A stretch of 13,246 nucleotides of DNA, from contig CAZLQJ010000050.1 in the NCBI GenBank assembly GCA_964561705.1, positions 1 to 13,246 on the forward strand, given 5' to 3'. Position numbers and translations under genes: made by a program. Position 1 is the first letter of the stretch. Each line of letters begins with the position of its first letter. This document shows positions 6,644 through 13,063 of the stretch, piece after piece. The stretch is from HGM12587 sp964561705 (GTDB lineage: Bacteria > Bacillota > Clostridia > Lachnospirales > Lachnospiraceae). The notes beneath the pieces are model-generated. The model saw only the letters and a program-made list of their open reading frames with translations. It had not been told where the DNA came from and did no database searches.

Positions 6644-7282
6644 ATGAGAACAGAGAAAGATTTTGAGAGATTTTTAGAAAACATACGACAGATGGCGCAG
6701 GAAGAAGGCAGTGGAGAACTGGATTCGACTTACGTGGAGCATTTGAAATGCCGTTTTTTTGCAGAGGATGTGATCATCGGGGAAAATAAACGTGTTTTAT
6801 TGCGGGAAATGAAATTATCCGATCTGGACGAATTTTATGCATTTGAAGATGCAAAAGAGGAATCGGCATTAGAAGCGTTTTTAAAATCATCCCCGGAGGA
6901 GTCACGGCTGAATATGGAGGCCTATATTACCTACATGTACCCCCTGTATGAATATGGAATGTGGACCGTAGTAGAGAAAAACAGCGGTCAGGTGATTGGA
7001 ATCTGTGGTTTGGATCATCCAAAAGAAGGTCTGACAGAATGCACAGATTTGGGATACTATATTTGTCCAAAATGTCGAAAACAGGGATTGGCTGCGGAAT
7101 GTATCGAAATTGTGTTGGATTATGCGAAAAACTACTTGGAATTTCCTTTGATTTGTGCCATAATCAAAGAAGAAAACAGAATTTCTGAAAGACTCCTGCA
7201 GAAGTTTGGCTTTGTTCGTCAAAGAGATGCAGAAGTAGCAGGAAAAAAGGCCACTGTATATGAAAAAGAGTTGAAAGAATAG
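6644..7282 (+). CDS. GNAT-family N-acetyltransferase
   Basis: A 212-residue protein whose part from about residue 50 looks like a RimJ/RimL-type GNAT domain: RVLLREMKLSDLDEFYAF at its start, IGICGLDHP in the central strands, LGYYICPKCRKQGLAAEC as the likely acetyl-CoA pyrophosphate loop (variant of the Q/RxxGxG/A motif), and ENRISERLLQKFGFVRQ as the typical C-terminal GNAT helix-strand. The first 45 or so residues are acidic and helical-looking and not part of the core. The acceptor substrate (protein N-terminus, amine or antibiotic) cannot be told. ATG 6644 is the only start after an in-frame TAG at 6608, and no ribosome binding site is at proper distance, so the mRNA may be leaderless. parA follows after 9 bases, so the two are likely co-transcribed. 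Confidence 0.85.
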   Translation: MRTEKDFERFLENIRQMAQEEGSGELDSTYVEHLKCRFFAEDVIIGENKRVLLREMKLSDLDEFYAFEDAKEESALEAFLKSSPEESRLNMEAYITYMYPLYEYGMWTVVEKNSGQVIGICGLDHPKEGLTECTDLGYYICPKCRKQGLAAECIEIVLDYAKNYLEFPLICAIIKEENRISERLLQKFGFVRQRDAEVAGKKATVYEKELKE

Positions 7283-7291
7283 GAAAATGCC

Positions 7292-8083
7292 ATGAGTAAG
7301 ACAAAAATCATTTGCTTTGCAAATAATAAAGGCGGAAGCGGGAAATCCACAACTTGTTCCAATGTTGCTTTTGGTCTTAGGGAACTGGGACACAAGGTTT
7401 TGATGGTGGATGGAGATATGCAGATGAATCTTTCACTGGCATATTTTGATGAAGAACAGGTGCTTGCTTTTGCAAGTGGCGGAAAGAATCTTTATGAAGC
7501 GGTGAAGGCGCAGAGAGATCTGTCAGAGGATATTGTTCCTACTGCTTATGAAAATCTGGATTTGATCCCGTCTTCTACGTTGATGAGCTCTATAGAATAT
7601 GAACTGTTTACCAAATGGCAGAGAGAATTTATTTTAAAGAAATGTCTGCAAAAGATCAAAGATGCGGAGACCTATGATTATATTCTGATCGATGCACCGC
7701 CGACACTTGGGGGATGGGTCATGAACATTCTGGTAGCATCGGATGCATTGATCATTCCGGTGGAAGCAAGTCCATGGGGGCTTTTTGGATTGGCAAATAT
7801 GTTTGAATTTCTGAGTGCAGTGCGGGAAATTTCTCCGGAACTGAAGCTGATGGGAATTGCCGTGACGAAGGTTGATACTAGAAAGAATTATTTTAAGCAG
7901 ACGATGGAAACCCTGACAGAACTGGAAGATGTAAATGTTTTTAAAACTTTTATCAGAGTAGACAGTTCCATTGAGTGGGCACAGGATAACAGTGTACCGG
8001 TCGTTGCATATAAAAAGAGCAGCCGAAGTGCAAAAGAATATATGGAATTAGCAAAGGAGATCGAAAGCTATGGCAGTAGGTAA
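7292..8083 (+). CDS. ParA/Soj-like partition or positioning ATPase
   Basis: This 263-residue ParA-family ATPase has the deviant Walker A motif KGGSGKST (13-20, signature lysine K13 and K18), the A' motif DGDMQMN (D40, D42, Q44) and Walker B ILIDAPP (D134). ParA proteins dimerise with ATP, bind DNA non-specifically and move or space a cargo when a partner stimulates ATP hydrolysis. There is no N-terminal helix-turn-helix extension, so it resembles the short Soj/type Ib forms. No parB or parS is visible. The likely partner is the 76-residue basic protein whose gene overlaps the last 14 bases. The setting between an acetyltransferase and an alcohol dehydrogenase argues against the main chromosome-partition Soj, which normally sits with Spo0J near the origin. 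The cargo is unknown. Septum-site (MinD) and flagellar (FlhG) members are less likely: there is no C-terminal amphipathic membrane helix and no such neighbours. Confidence 0.92.
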   Translation: MSKTKIICFANNKGGSGKSTTCSNVAFGLRELGHKVLMVDGDMQMNLSLAYFDEEQVLAFASGGKNLYEAVKAQRDLSEDIVPTAYENLDLIPSSTLMSSIEYELFTKWQREFILKKCLQKIKDAETYDYILIDAPPTLGGWVMNILVASDALIIPVEASPWGLFGLANMFEFLSAVREISPELKLMGIAVTKVDTRKNYFKQTMETLTELEDVNVFKTFIRVDSSIEWAQDNSVPVVAYKKSSRSAKEYMELAKEIESYGSR

Positions 8084-8300
8084 GGGGAGTATTAAAAGAG
8101 CAGCAAAGGCAGCAGATACAGCGGTGACAGCGGCGCCTGCAAAGGAAGTTGTAGAAGCTATCGTAGAAAAGGCACCGGTAAAGAAGACAACCAGAAGAGC
8201 ACCTGCGAAGAGAGCGGCTGCGAAAAAAACTGCTGATAAAGTAGCCAATGAAGCAAAAAATATCGGTATCGGAACTGAACTTCCGACCTATTTATTATAA
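8070..8300 (+). CDS. Ala/Lys-rich basic small protein, putative ParA partner
   Basis: This 76-residue protein has no family I recognise. About a quarter of the residues are Ala (19), with 12 Lys and 4 Arg against 7 acidic residues, so it is strongly basic. The middle (about 33-57) has PVKKTTRRAPAKRAAAKK-like composition, resembling histone H1-like or HupB-type tails that bind DNA or polyphosphate non-specifically. The N-terminus (MAVGKGSIKRAAK) and the C-terminus (NIGIGTELPTYLL) differ in composition and look like separate short interaction motifs. ATG 8070 has AAGGAG (8054-8059) 10 bases upstream and overlaps the parA end, so translation is probably coupled. Size and overlap recall the small partner genes of type Ib partition cassettes, but no ribbon-helix-helix or helix-turn-helix is visible. 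A role as ParA stimulator, nucleoid tether or cargo adaptor is inference. The good ribosome binding site and biased composition make a real gene very likely. Confidence 0.85.
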   Translation: MAVGKGSIKRAAKAADTAVTAAPAKEVVEAIVEKAPVKKTTRRAPAKRAAAKKTADKVANEAKNIGIGTELPTYLL

Positions 8301-8324
8301 TTTGTAAAACGGAGGAACAGGCAG

Positions 8325-9470
8325 ATGAAAAGCTTTGGTATCCATACAAAAATCTATTTTGGGGAAGGGGCACTGGAAAGATTAGAAGGTATTCCCTATA
8401 AAAAAGTATTGATCATTACGGATCCGTTTGTTGTGACCAGCGGGATGATCGAGCTGATCACACATCCACTGGAAAATGCAAGAATCGAATATGAAATTTT
8501 TAAAGACGTTGTTCCGGATCCACCTGTAGAAAAGATTGCCACAGGCGTAAAAGCGATGCTGGAATATAAACCGGATTGTATCGTAGCAGTAGGCGGTGGA
8601 TCTGCCATTGACTCATCCAAATCGATCCGTGATTTCGCATTAAAGGCAGAGCCATATGGAAAAGTAGGCCTGATCGCGATTCCGACAACCTCCGGAACCG
8701 GTTCTGAAGTTACTTCTTTTGCAGTAATTTCCGACCCGCAGGCAAAGATGAAATATCCATTGGTTTCGCCGGATCTGACACCGGATGAAGCAATTTTGGA
8801 TGCGGAACTGGTGCGCAGTGTGCCGCCGGCAATTACCGCTGATACGGGAATGGACGTATTTACCCATGCCTTAGAGGCTTATGTAAGCTTAAATAATAAC
8901 GAATTTTCGGCAGCTTTGGCTGAAAAGGCGATTGAGATCATTGGTGTATTCCTGCTTCGTGCGTATCTGGATGGGAATGATATGCATGCAAGACAAAAAA
9001 TGCATGTAGCCTCCTGTCTTGCAGGTCTGGCATTTAATTCAGCATCTTTGGGTCTGAATCATGGTATGGCTCATCAGCTGGGATCTAATTTTCATATTCC
9101 TCATGGTCGTGCCAATGCGATGCTTTTGCCGCATATTATTGAATTTAACTCAAATATCAATAAACACAGCCGCAGTCAGAAAGAGTATCTTCCGGCAGTG
9201 AAGAAATATTCTACCGTAGCCAACAATCTGGGACTGAGCAGCTACAATAAGATCATGAGTGTACGTTCTTTGGTAAACTGGACACAGTTTATGTTAAAGG
9301 AAATGGATATTCCGCTTTCGATTTCACAGATGGGCAATATTACAGAAGAGGAATATATGGCAGCAATTCCGGCAATGGCAGATGCAGCTCTGGCTGACGG
9401 ATGTACAGCAACCAATCCTCGTCCGGTGACACGTGCGGATGTTATGCAGATCTACAGAGATTTATGGTAA
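8325..9470 (+). CDS. Iron-containing alcohol dehydrogenase (PduQ/EutG-like)
   Basis: A 381-residue member of the iron-dependent (type III) alcohol dehydrogenase family, which reduces aldehydes to alcohols with NAD(P)H and so regenerates NAD+ in fermentation. The Rossmann-like N-terminal part has GGGSAIDSSK (90-99) for the nucleotide phosphates and PTTSGTGSEVT (around 120-130). The C-terminal metal domain carries the four expected ligands: D177 and H181 in TGMDVFTHALEA, H246 in NHGMAH and H260 in PHGRAN. The length is standard. GGAGGA (8311-8316) lies 8 bases before ATG 8325. It follows the small basic gene by 24 bases and ends before a terminator, so it is the last gene of the acetyltransferase-parA unit. 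The closest functional class is propanol/ethanol dehydrogenase of the PduQ/EutG type, but substrate specificity cannot be fixed here. Confidence 0.93.
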   Translation: MKSFGIHTKIYFGEGALERLEGIPYKKVLIITDPFVVTSGMIELITHPLENARIEYEIFKDVVPDPPVEKIATGVKAMLEYKPDCIVAVGGGSAIDSSKSIRDFALKAEPYGKVGLIAIPTTSGTGSEVTSFAVISDPQAKMKYPLVSPDLTPDEAILDAELVRSVPPAITADTGMDVFTHALEAYVSLNNNEFSAALAEKAIEIIGVFLLRAYLDGNDMHARQKMHVASCLAGLAFNSASLGLNHGMAHQLGSNFHIPHGRANAMLLPHIIEFNSNINKHSRSQKEYLPAVKKYSTVANNLGLSSYNKIMSVRSLVNWTQFMLKEMDIPLSISQMGNITEEEYMAAIPAMADAALADGCTATNPRPVTRADVMQIYRDLW

Positions 9471-9492
9471 AATACTGAATAGAGGAATTTTT

Positions 9493-9524
9493 AAGGGAGT
9501 ATCTGAAAGGTACTCTCTTTTTTT
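9493..9524 (+). terminator. Intrinsic terminator after the alcohol dehydrogenase gene
   Basis: AAGGGAGTATC (9493-9503) pairs with GGTACTCTCTT (9509-9519), with G-U pairs and a TGAAA loop, and runs into seven T (9518-9524). It lies 22 bases after the dehydrogenase stop and separates this unit from the ECF operon. Confidence 0.92.
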
Positions 9525-9544
9525 GCAATTTTCAGAGAAGAATA

Positions 9545-9573
9545 TTGAAAAACGCATGAAATTGGGGTAAAAT
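9545..9573 (+). promoter_or_regulatory. Sigma-A promoter of the ecfA1-ecfA2-ecfT operon
   Basis: TTGAAA (9545-9550) and TAAAAT (9568-9573) are separated by exactly 17 bases, each with one mismatch to consensus. The predicted start near 9580 leaves a leader of about 45 bases before ATG 9626. It stands right after the upstream terminator, as expected for an independent operon. Confidence 0.8.
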
Positions 9574-9625
9574 AACACGATACAATGAACAGAGTTTACG
9601 ATTTATGGATCAACTGAGGTAGTCG

Positions 9626-10468
9626 ATGATGATTAACGCAAAAAATGTCGTTTTTGAATATCAAAAATATGATGAAGAAGGGAATGTCTGTGAGACGAAA
9701 CGTGCAATTGACGGTGTGACTTTGGATGTGAAAAAAGGGGATTTTGTGGCTATTTTAGGTCATAATGGTTCCGGAAAATCCACATTGGCAAAGCATATCA
9801 ATGCGTTGCTGCTTCCTACGGATGGGGAAGTCTGGGTAGCAGGGATGAATACACAGGAAGAATCCCATGTGTGGGATATCCGTCAAAGCGCAGGAATGGT
9901 GTTTCAAAATCCGGACAACCAGATCATTGGAACTGTGGTAGAAGAAGATGTGGGATTTGGACCTGAAAATATGGGAGTTCCCACAAAAGAGATCTGGGAA
10001 CGAGTGGAAGAGGCTTTAAAAGCAGTTGGAATGTATAAATACCGAAAACATTCTCCAAACAGGCTTTCCGGAGGACAGAAGCAGCGTGTTGCCATCGCAG
10101 GAATCGTTGCCATGCATCCGCAGTGTATTGTTTTGGATGAACCGACAGCAATGTTGGATCCAAATGGACGAAAAGAAGTAATCCGTGCAGCAAGAGCATT
10201 AAATCAGGTGGAAGATATCACTGTACTTCTGATCACACATTATATGGAAGAAGTAATCTATGCAGATAAGGTAATCGTTATGGACGAAGGAAAAGTTGTG
10301 ATGCAGGGGACACCGAAAGAAATCTTTTCCAGAGTCGAAGAATTGAAATCTTATCGTTTGGATGTTCCGCAGGTAACGCTGCTTGCCTACGAATTAAAGA
10401 AAAAAGGAATACCTTTGCCGGATGGCATTTTGACGATTGAAGAATTGGTGAATGAATTATGTCAATGA
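9626..10468 (+). CDS. ecfA1: ECF transporter ATPase subunit A1
   Basis: EcfA1 (CbiO-type, 280 residues) is one of the two ATP-binding subunits of the energy-coupling factor module that powers uptake of vitamins and metals through interchangeable S components. Walker A is GHNGSGKST (45-53, K51), the Q-loop is FQNPDNQ, the signature is LSGGQKQR (147-154), and Walker B is VLDEP with D171 and catalytic E172, followed by TAMLDP and a switch-type His in ITHYMEE. The start is ATG 9626 (a second ATG follows directly), with GAGG (9616-9619) 6 bases upstream. It overlaps ecfA2 by 10 bases. No S component is encoded in the window, as is usual for the shared group II ECF module found next to ribosomal-protein genes. 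Confidence 0.95.
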   Translation: MMINAKNVVFEYQKYDEEGNVCETKRAIDGVTLDVKKGDFVAILGHNGSGKSTLAKHINALLLPTDGEVWVAGMNTQEESHVWDIRQSAGMVFQNPDNQIIGTVVEEDVGFGPENMGVPTKEIWERVEEALKAVGMYKYRKHSPNRLSGGQKQRVAIAGIVAMHPQCIVLDEPTAMLDPNGRKEVIRAARALNQVEDITVLLITHYMEEVIYADKVIVMDEGKVVMQGTPKEIFSRVEELKSYRLDVPQVTLLAYELKKKGIPLPDGILTIEELVNELCQ

Positions 10469-11310
10469 GATTAGAAAATGTGAATTATACGTACAGTCCA
10501 AATACGGCTTATGAAATTCATGCATTGAAAAATATAAATTTAGAGATCAGGGATGGTGAATTTATCGGTCTGATCGGTCATACAGGGTCGGGAAAATCCA
10601 CACTGGTACAGCATTTCAATGGACTGGTGAAAGCGACCAGCGGCAGCATTTATTACAATGAAGAGAATATTTACGCTGAAGGCTATTCTATGAAAAAATT
10701 GCGTGGAAAAGTCGGATTGGTATTTCAATATCCGGAGCATCAGCTGTTTGAAACGGATGTTCTGACGGATGTCTGCTTTGGACCGAAAAATCAGGGATTG
10801 TCCAAGGAAGAGGCAGAAGAGCGGGCAAAAAAGGCGCTTCAGATGGTGGGATTAAAGGAAAAATATTATCATCAGTCTCCGTTTGAACTTTCCGGCGGAC
10901 AAAAACGTCGTGTGGCGATTGCCGGTGTACTGGCTATGGAGCCGGAAGTGCTGATTTTGGATGAGCCGACAGCAGGTCTTGATCCAAAGGGAAGAGATGA
11001 AATCCTGGAACAGATCAAACGGCTTCATGAAGAACATCATTTAACGATCATTTTGGTTTCGCATAGTATGGAAGATGTTGCGAAATATGTAGGTCGTATC
11101 ATTGTTATGAATCAGGGAGAAATGATGTTTGATGGGACACCAAAGGAGGTATTTTCCCATTATAAAGAACTGGAAACTGTAGGTCTTGCGGCACCTCAGG
11201 TGACTTATATCATGAATGCATTGGCACAGAAAGGATTTTCGGTCAGTACCAATGCGACGACCATTGAGGAAGCTGCCGAAGAAATCTATAAGGCATATAA
11301 GAACAGATAG
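10459..11310 (+). CDS. ecfA2: ECF transporter ATPase subunit A2
   Basis: EcfA2 (283 residues) is the second ATPase of the ECF module and forms a heterodimer with EcfA1 that binds the coupling helices of EcfT. It has Walker A GHTGSGKST (40-48, K46), the Q-loop FQYPEHQLFE, the signature LSGGQKRR, Walker B LILDEPTAGLDP and the switch His in VSHSMED. ATG 10459 has GGTGA 7 bases upstream inside ecfA1. A second ATG at 10465 forms an ATGA overlap with the ecfA1 stop and is the alternative start, two residues shorter. Either way translation is coupled to ecfA1. Confidence 0.95.
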   Translation: MSMRLENVNYTYSPNTAYEIHALKNINLEIRDGEFIGLIGHTGSGKSTLVQHFNGLVKATSGSIYYNEENIYAEGYSMKKLRGKVGLVFQYPEHQLFETDVLTDVCFGPKNQGLSKEEAEERAKKALQMVGLKEKYYHQSPFELSGGQKRRVAIAGVLAMEPEVLILDEPTAGLDPKGRDEILEQIKRLHEEHHLTIILVSHSMEDVAKYVGRIIVMNQGEMMFDGTPKEVFSHYKELETVGLAAPQVTYIMNALAQKGFSVSTNATTIEEAAEEIYKAYKNR

Positions 11311-11321
11311 GATAGGAAGAT

Positions 11322-12119
11322 ATGAAAGATATTACCATCGGACAGTTTTATCCGGCGGACTCTTTGCTGCATAAGCTGGATCCCCGTGTAAAACTGATTG
11401 GAACATTTACATTTTTGATCTCCTTGTTTTTGGGGAGTGGCATTGCGGCCTATGCAGTTGCAACCCTGTTTTTGGCAGTGGTGATAAAGCTGAGCAAAGT
11501 ACCTTTTAAGATGATCATGAAAGGGCTAAAGGCCATTATCATTGTGCTGTTGATTACGGTGAGTTTTAATCTTTTTCTAACCAGTGGCGAAGTGATTTTT
11601 CGGCTTGGATTTTTAAAGATTACCAAAGAAGGAATTTCGATTGCCTTTTTTATGGCATTGCGACTGATTTATCTGGTCATCGGCGCTTCGTTGATGACTT
11701 TAACCACCACACCGAATGATCTGACTGATGGCCTGGAAAGTGTTTTGGGACCGCTTAAGAAGATTAAGGTGCCTGTACATGAGATTTCTATGATGATGTC
11801 CATTGCCTTACGTTTTATTCCAATATTAATGGAAGAAACAGATCGTATCATGAAGGCGCAGACGGCAAGGGGCGCAGATTTTGAGAGTGGAAATCTGATC
11901 CAGAAGGCAAAGGCAATGGTTCCTCTTTTGGTTCCATTGTTTATTTCTGCATTTCGTCGTGCCAATGATCTTGCCATGGCGATGGAAGCCAGATGTTATC
12001 GGGGTGGTGACGGAAGAACAAAGATGAAACCACTTCATTATGAAACAAGGGATCGTAATGCTTATGTTATTTTAGGCAGTTATCTTGTGATCGTGGTGAT
12101 TATAGGAAGAATTTTTTAA
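11322..12119 (+). CDS. ecfT: ECF transporter transmembrane subunit T
   Basis: EcfT (CbiQ-type, 265 residues) is the membrane scaffold that links the two ATPases to the substrate-binding S component. The family opening LHKLDPRVKLIGT is present, followed by several hydrophobic helices. The coupling region carries the two conserved Ala-Arg motifs, ARG (182-184) in QTARGADFESG and ARC (223-225) in MEARCYRGG, whose arginines contact EcfA1 and EcfA2. A last helix (AYVILGSYLVIVVIIG) ends the protein. AGGAAG (11314-11319) is the ribosome binding site. It starts 11 bases after ecfA2 and is followed after 18 bases by truA, so all four genes are probably one transcript. Confidence 0.95.
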   Translation: MKDITIGQFYPADSLLHKLDPRVKLIGTFTFLISLFLGSGIAAYAVATLFLAVVIKLSKVPFKMIMKGLKAIIIVLLITVSFNLFLTSGEVIFRLGFLKITKEGISIAFFMALRLIYLVIGASLMTLTTTPNDLTDGLESVLGPLKKIKVPVHEISMMMSIALRFIPILMEETDRIMKAQTARGADFESGNLIQKAKAMVPLLVPLFISAFRRANDLAMAMEARCYRGGDGRTKMKPLHYETRDRNAYVILGSYLVIVVIIGRIF

Positions 12120-12137
12120 GACAGATCAAGAGGTTTT

Positions 12138-12932
12138 ATGAAGCGGATAAAATTGGTTGCGGCTTATGATGGGACAAACTATCATGGATCGCAGATTCAA
12201 AATAATGGAAAAACCGTCGAGGGAGTTCTGAAGGAGGAACTCTCCTCTCTTTTAAAGGAAGAAATTAACCTGATCGGTGCCAGCAGGACAGATGCAGGGG
12301 TGCATGCCCGGGGAAATGTTTATGTTTTTGATACGGAAAGCCGTATTCCGCCGGAGAAGTTTACTTATGCCTTGAATGCAAGACTGCCGGAGGATATCCG
12401 TATTCAGGAATCAGAAGAGGTACCTGTCGGGTTTCATCCAAGGCATCAGGATACGGTAAAGACTTATGAATATCGTATTTTAAATAGAAAACTGCCTTTG
12501 CCGGAATACCGCCTGTATGCCCATTTTACTTATGAAAAACTTGATGTGGAGCAAATGCAGAAGGCGGGTGCGTCTTTTATTGGGGAGCATGATTTTGCTT
12601 CCTTTTGTGCGGCCGGATCCCAGGTGGAAAGTACCGTTCGGACGATCTATGATCTTCATGTGAAAAAAAACGGAGAGTTATTAACGATTTCTGTTACCGG
12701 AAATGGATTTCTCTATAATATGGTACGTATTATTGCCGGTACATTGATCAAGGTGGGAAGCGGCGTAATCCAGCCGGAGGAAATTGAAAAGATTATTGAG
12801 GGTAGGGATCGTGCCCTGGCGGGACCAACAGCCCCGGCGAAAGGACTGACTCTGGTTCGGATCTGTTATCCGGAATATGAAGCACAGAAACAGAAGACAG
12901 ATTCTTTGGGAAAATGTGAAAAAAAGGATTGA
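12138..12932 (+). CDS. truA: tRNA pseudouridine synthase A
   Basis: TruA (264 residues) converts uridines at positions 38-40 of the tRNA anticodon stem to pseudouridine. The catalytic Asp is D52 in GASRTDAGVHARG, the hallmark motif. KTYEYRI, GEHDFASFCAAGS and the C-terminal GNGFLYNMVRIIAGTL motif are all in place. The usual GWQ near the N-terminus (Y-x-G-W-Q-x-Q) reads HGSQIQ here, with Ser replacing Trp, a minor variation. The TGA stop (12930-12932) lies within the -35 box of the rplM promoter. Location between ecfT and rplM is the conserved Firmicutes arrangement. Confidence 0.96.
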   Translation: MKRIKLVAAYDGTNYHGSQIQNNGKTVEGVLKEELSSLLKEEINLIGASRTDAGVHARGNVYVFDTESRIPPEKFTYALNARLPEDIRIQESEEVPVGFHPRHQDTVKTYEYRILNRKLPLPEYRLYAHFTYEKLDVEQMQKAGASFIGEHDFASFCAAGSQVESTVRTIYDLHVKKNGELLTISVTGNGFLYNMVRIIAGTLIKVGSGVIQPEEIEKIIEGRDRALAGPTAPAKGLTLVRICYPEYEAQKQKTDSLGKCEKKD

Positions 12933-12958
12933 CAAAAACAAAAAGATTGTAATATAAT
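12929..12958 (+). promoter_or_regulatory. Strong sigma-A promoter of rplM
   Basis: Perfect consensus hexamers TTGACA (12929-12934) and TATAAT (12953-12958) are spaced by 18 bases. The -35 box overlaps the truA stop codon. The predicted start is near 12965, giving a leader of about 100 bases before rplM. Confidence 0.93.
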
Positions 12959-12965
12959 GGTACAG

Positions 12966-13063
12966 CATGTGAAATGGATAAAAATGTTTGAGCCAAAGCC
13001 CCGGTAATAACATTTTTGCTATAGAATTGATAATGAAAGTTCTTATTAAATAGGAGGAAACCG
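12966..13063 (+). ncRNA. rplM 5' leader, probable L13 autoregulatory leader
   Basis: Between the promoter and rplM lies a structured leader. AAAAATGTT (12980-12988) pairs perfectly with AACATTTTT (13009-13017), enclosing a conserved-looking GC-rich loop (GAGCCAAAGCCCCGGT). Firmicutes rplM is preceded by a known class of L13 leader RNAs in which the ribosomal protein is thought to repress its own operon. Position and a single stem with a GCC/GGU-rich apical part fit, but I cannot run a covariance model. The strong AGGAGG ribosome binding site (13052-13057) follows. Confidence 0.6.

Noticed and set aside
6902..7393. Minus-strand open frame (163 codons) opposite the acetyltransferase gene
   Set aside because: It is antisense to a clear GNAT gene and the parA start, with no family features and a composition expected of a shadow frame.
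7292..8083. ParA as the main chromosome-partition Soj or as MinD/FlhG
   Set aside because: No Spo0J, gidB or origin genes are adjacent, there is no C-terminal membrane-targeting helix, and there are no division or flagellar neighbours.
8048..8248. Minus-strand frame opposite the Ala/Lys-rich gene
   Set aside because: Its hydrophobic Ala/Phe-rich look follows from reading the AAR/GCN codons backwards. The plus-strand frame has the ribosome binding site and the operon context.
63..9625. Mobile island (integrase, insertion sequence, attachment repeats) carrying the inserted block
   Set aside because: No transposase or integrase gene and no evident direct or inverted repeat was seen at the borders. 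The genes look like normal chromosomal housekeeping and metabolic genes.
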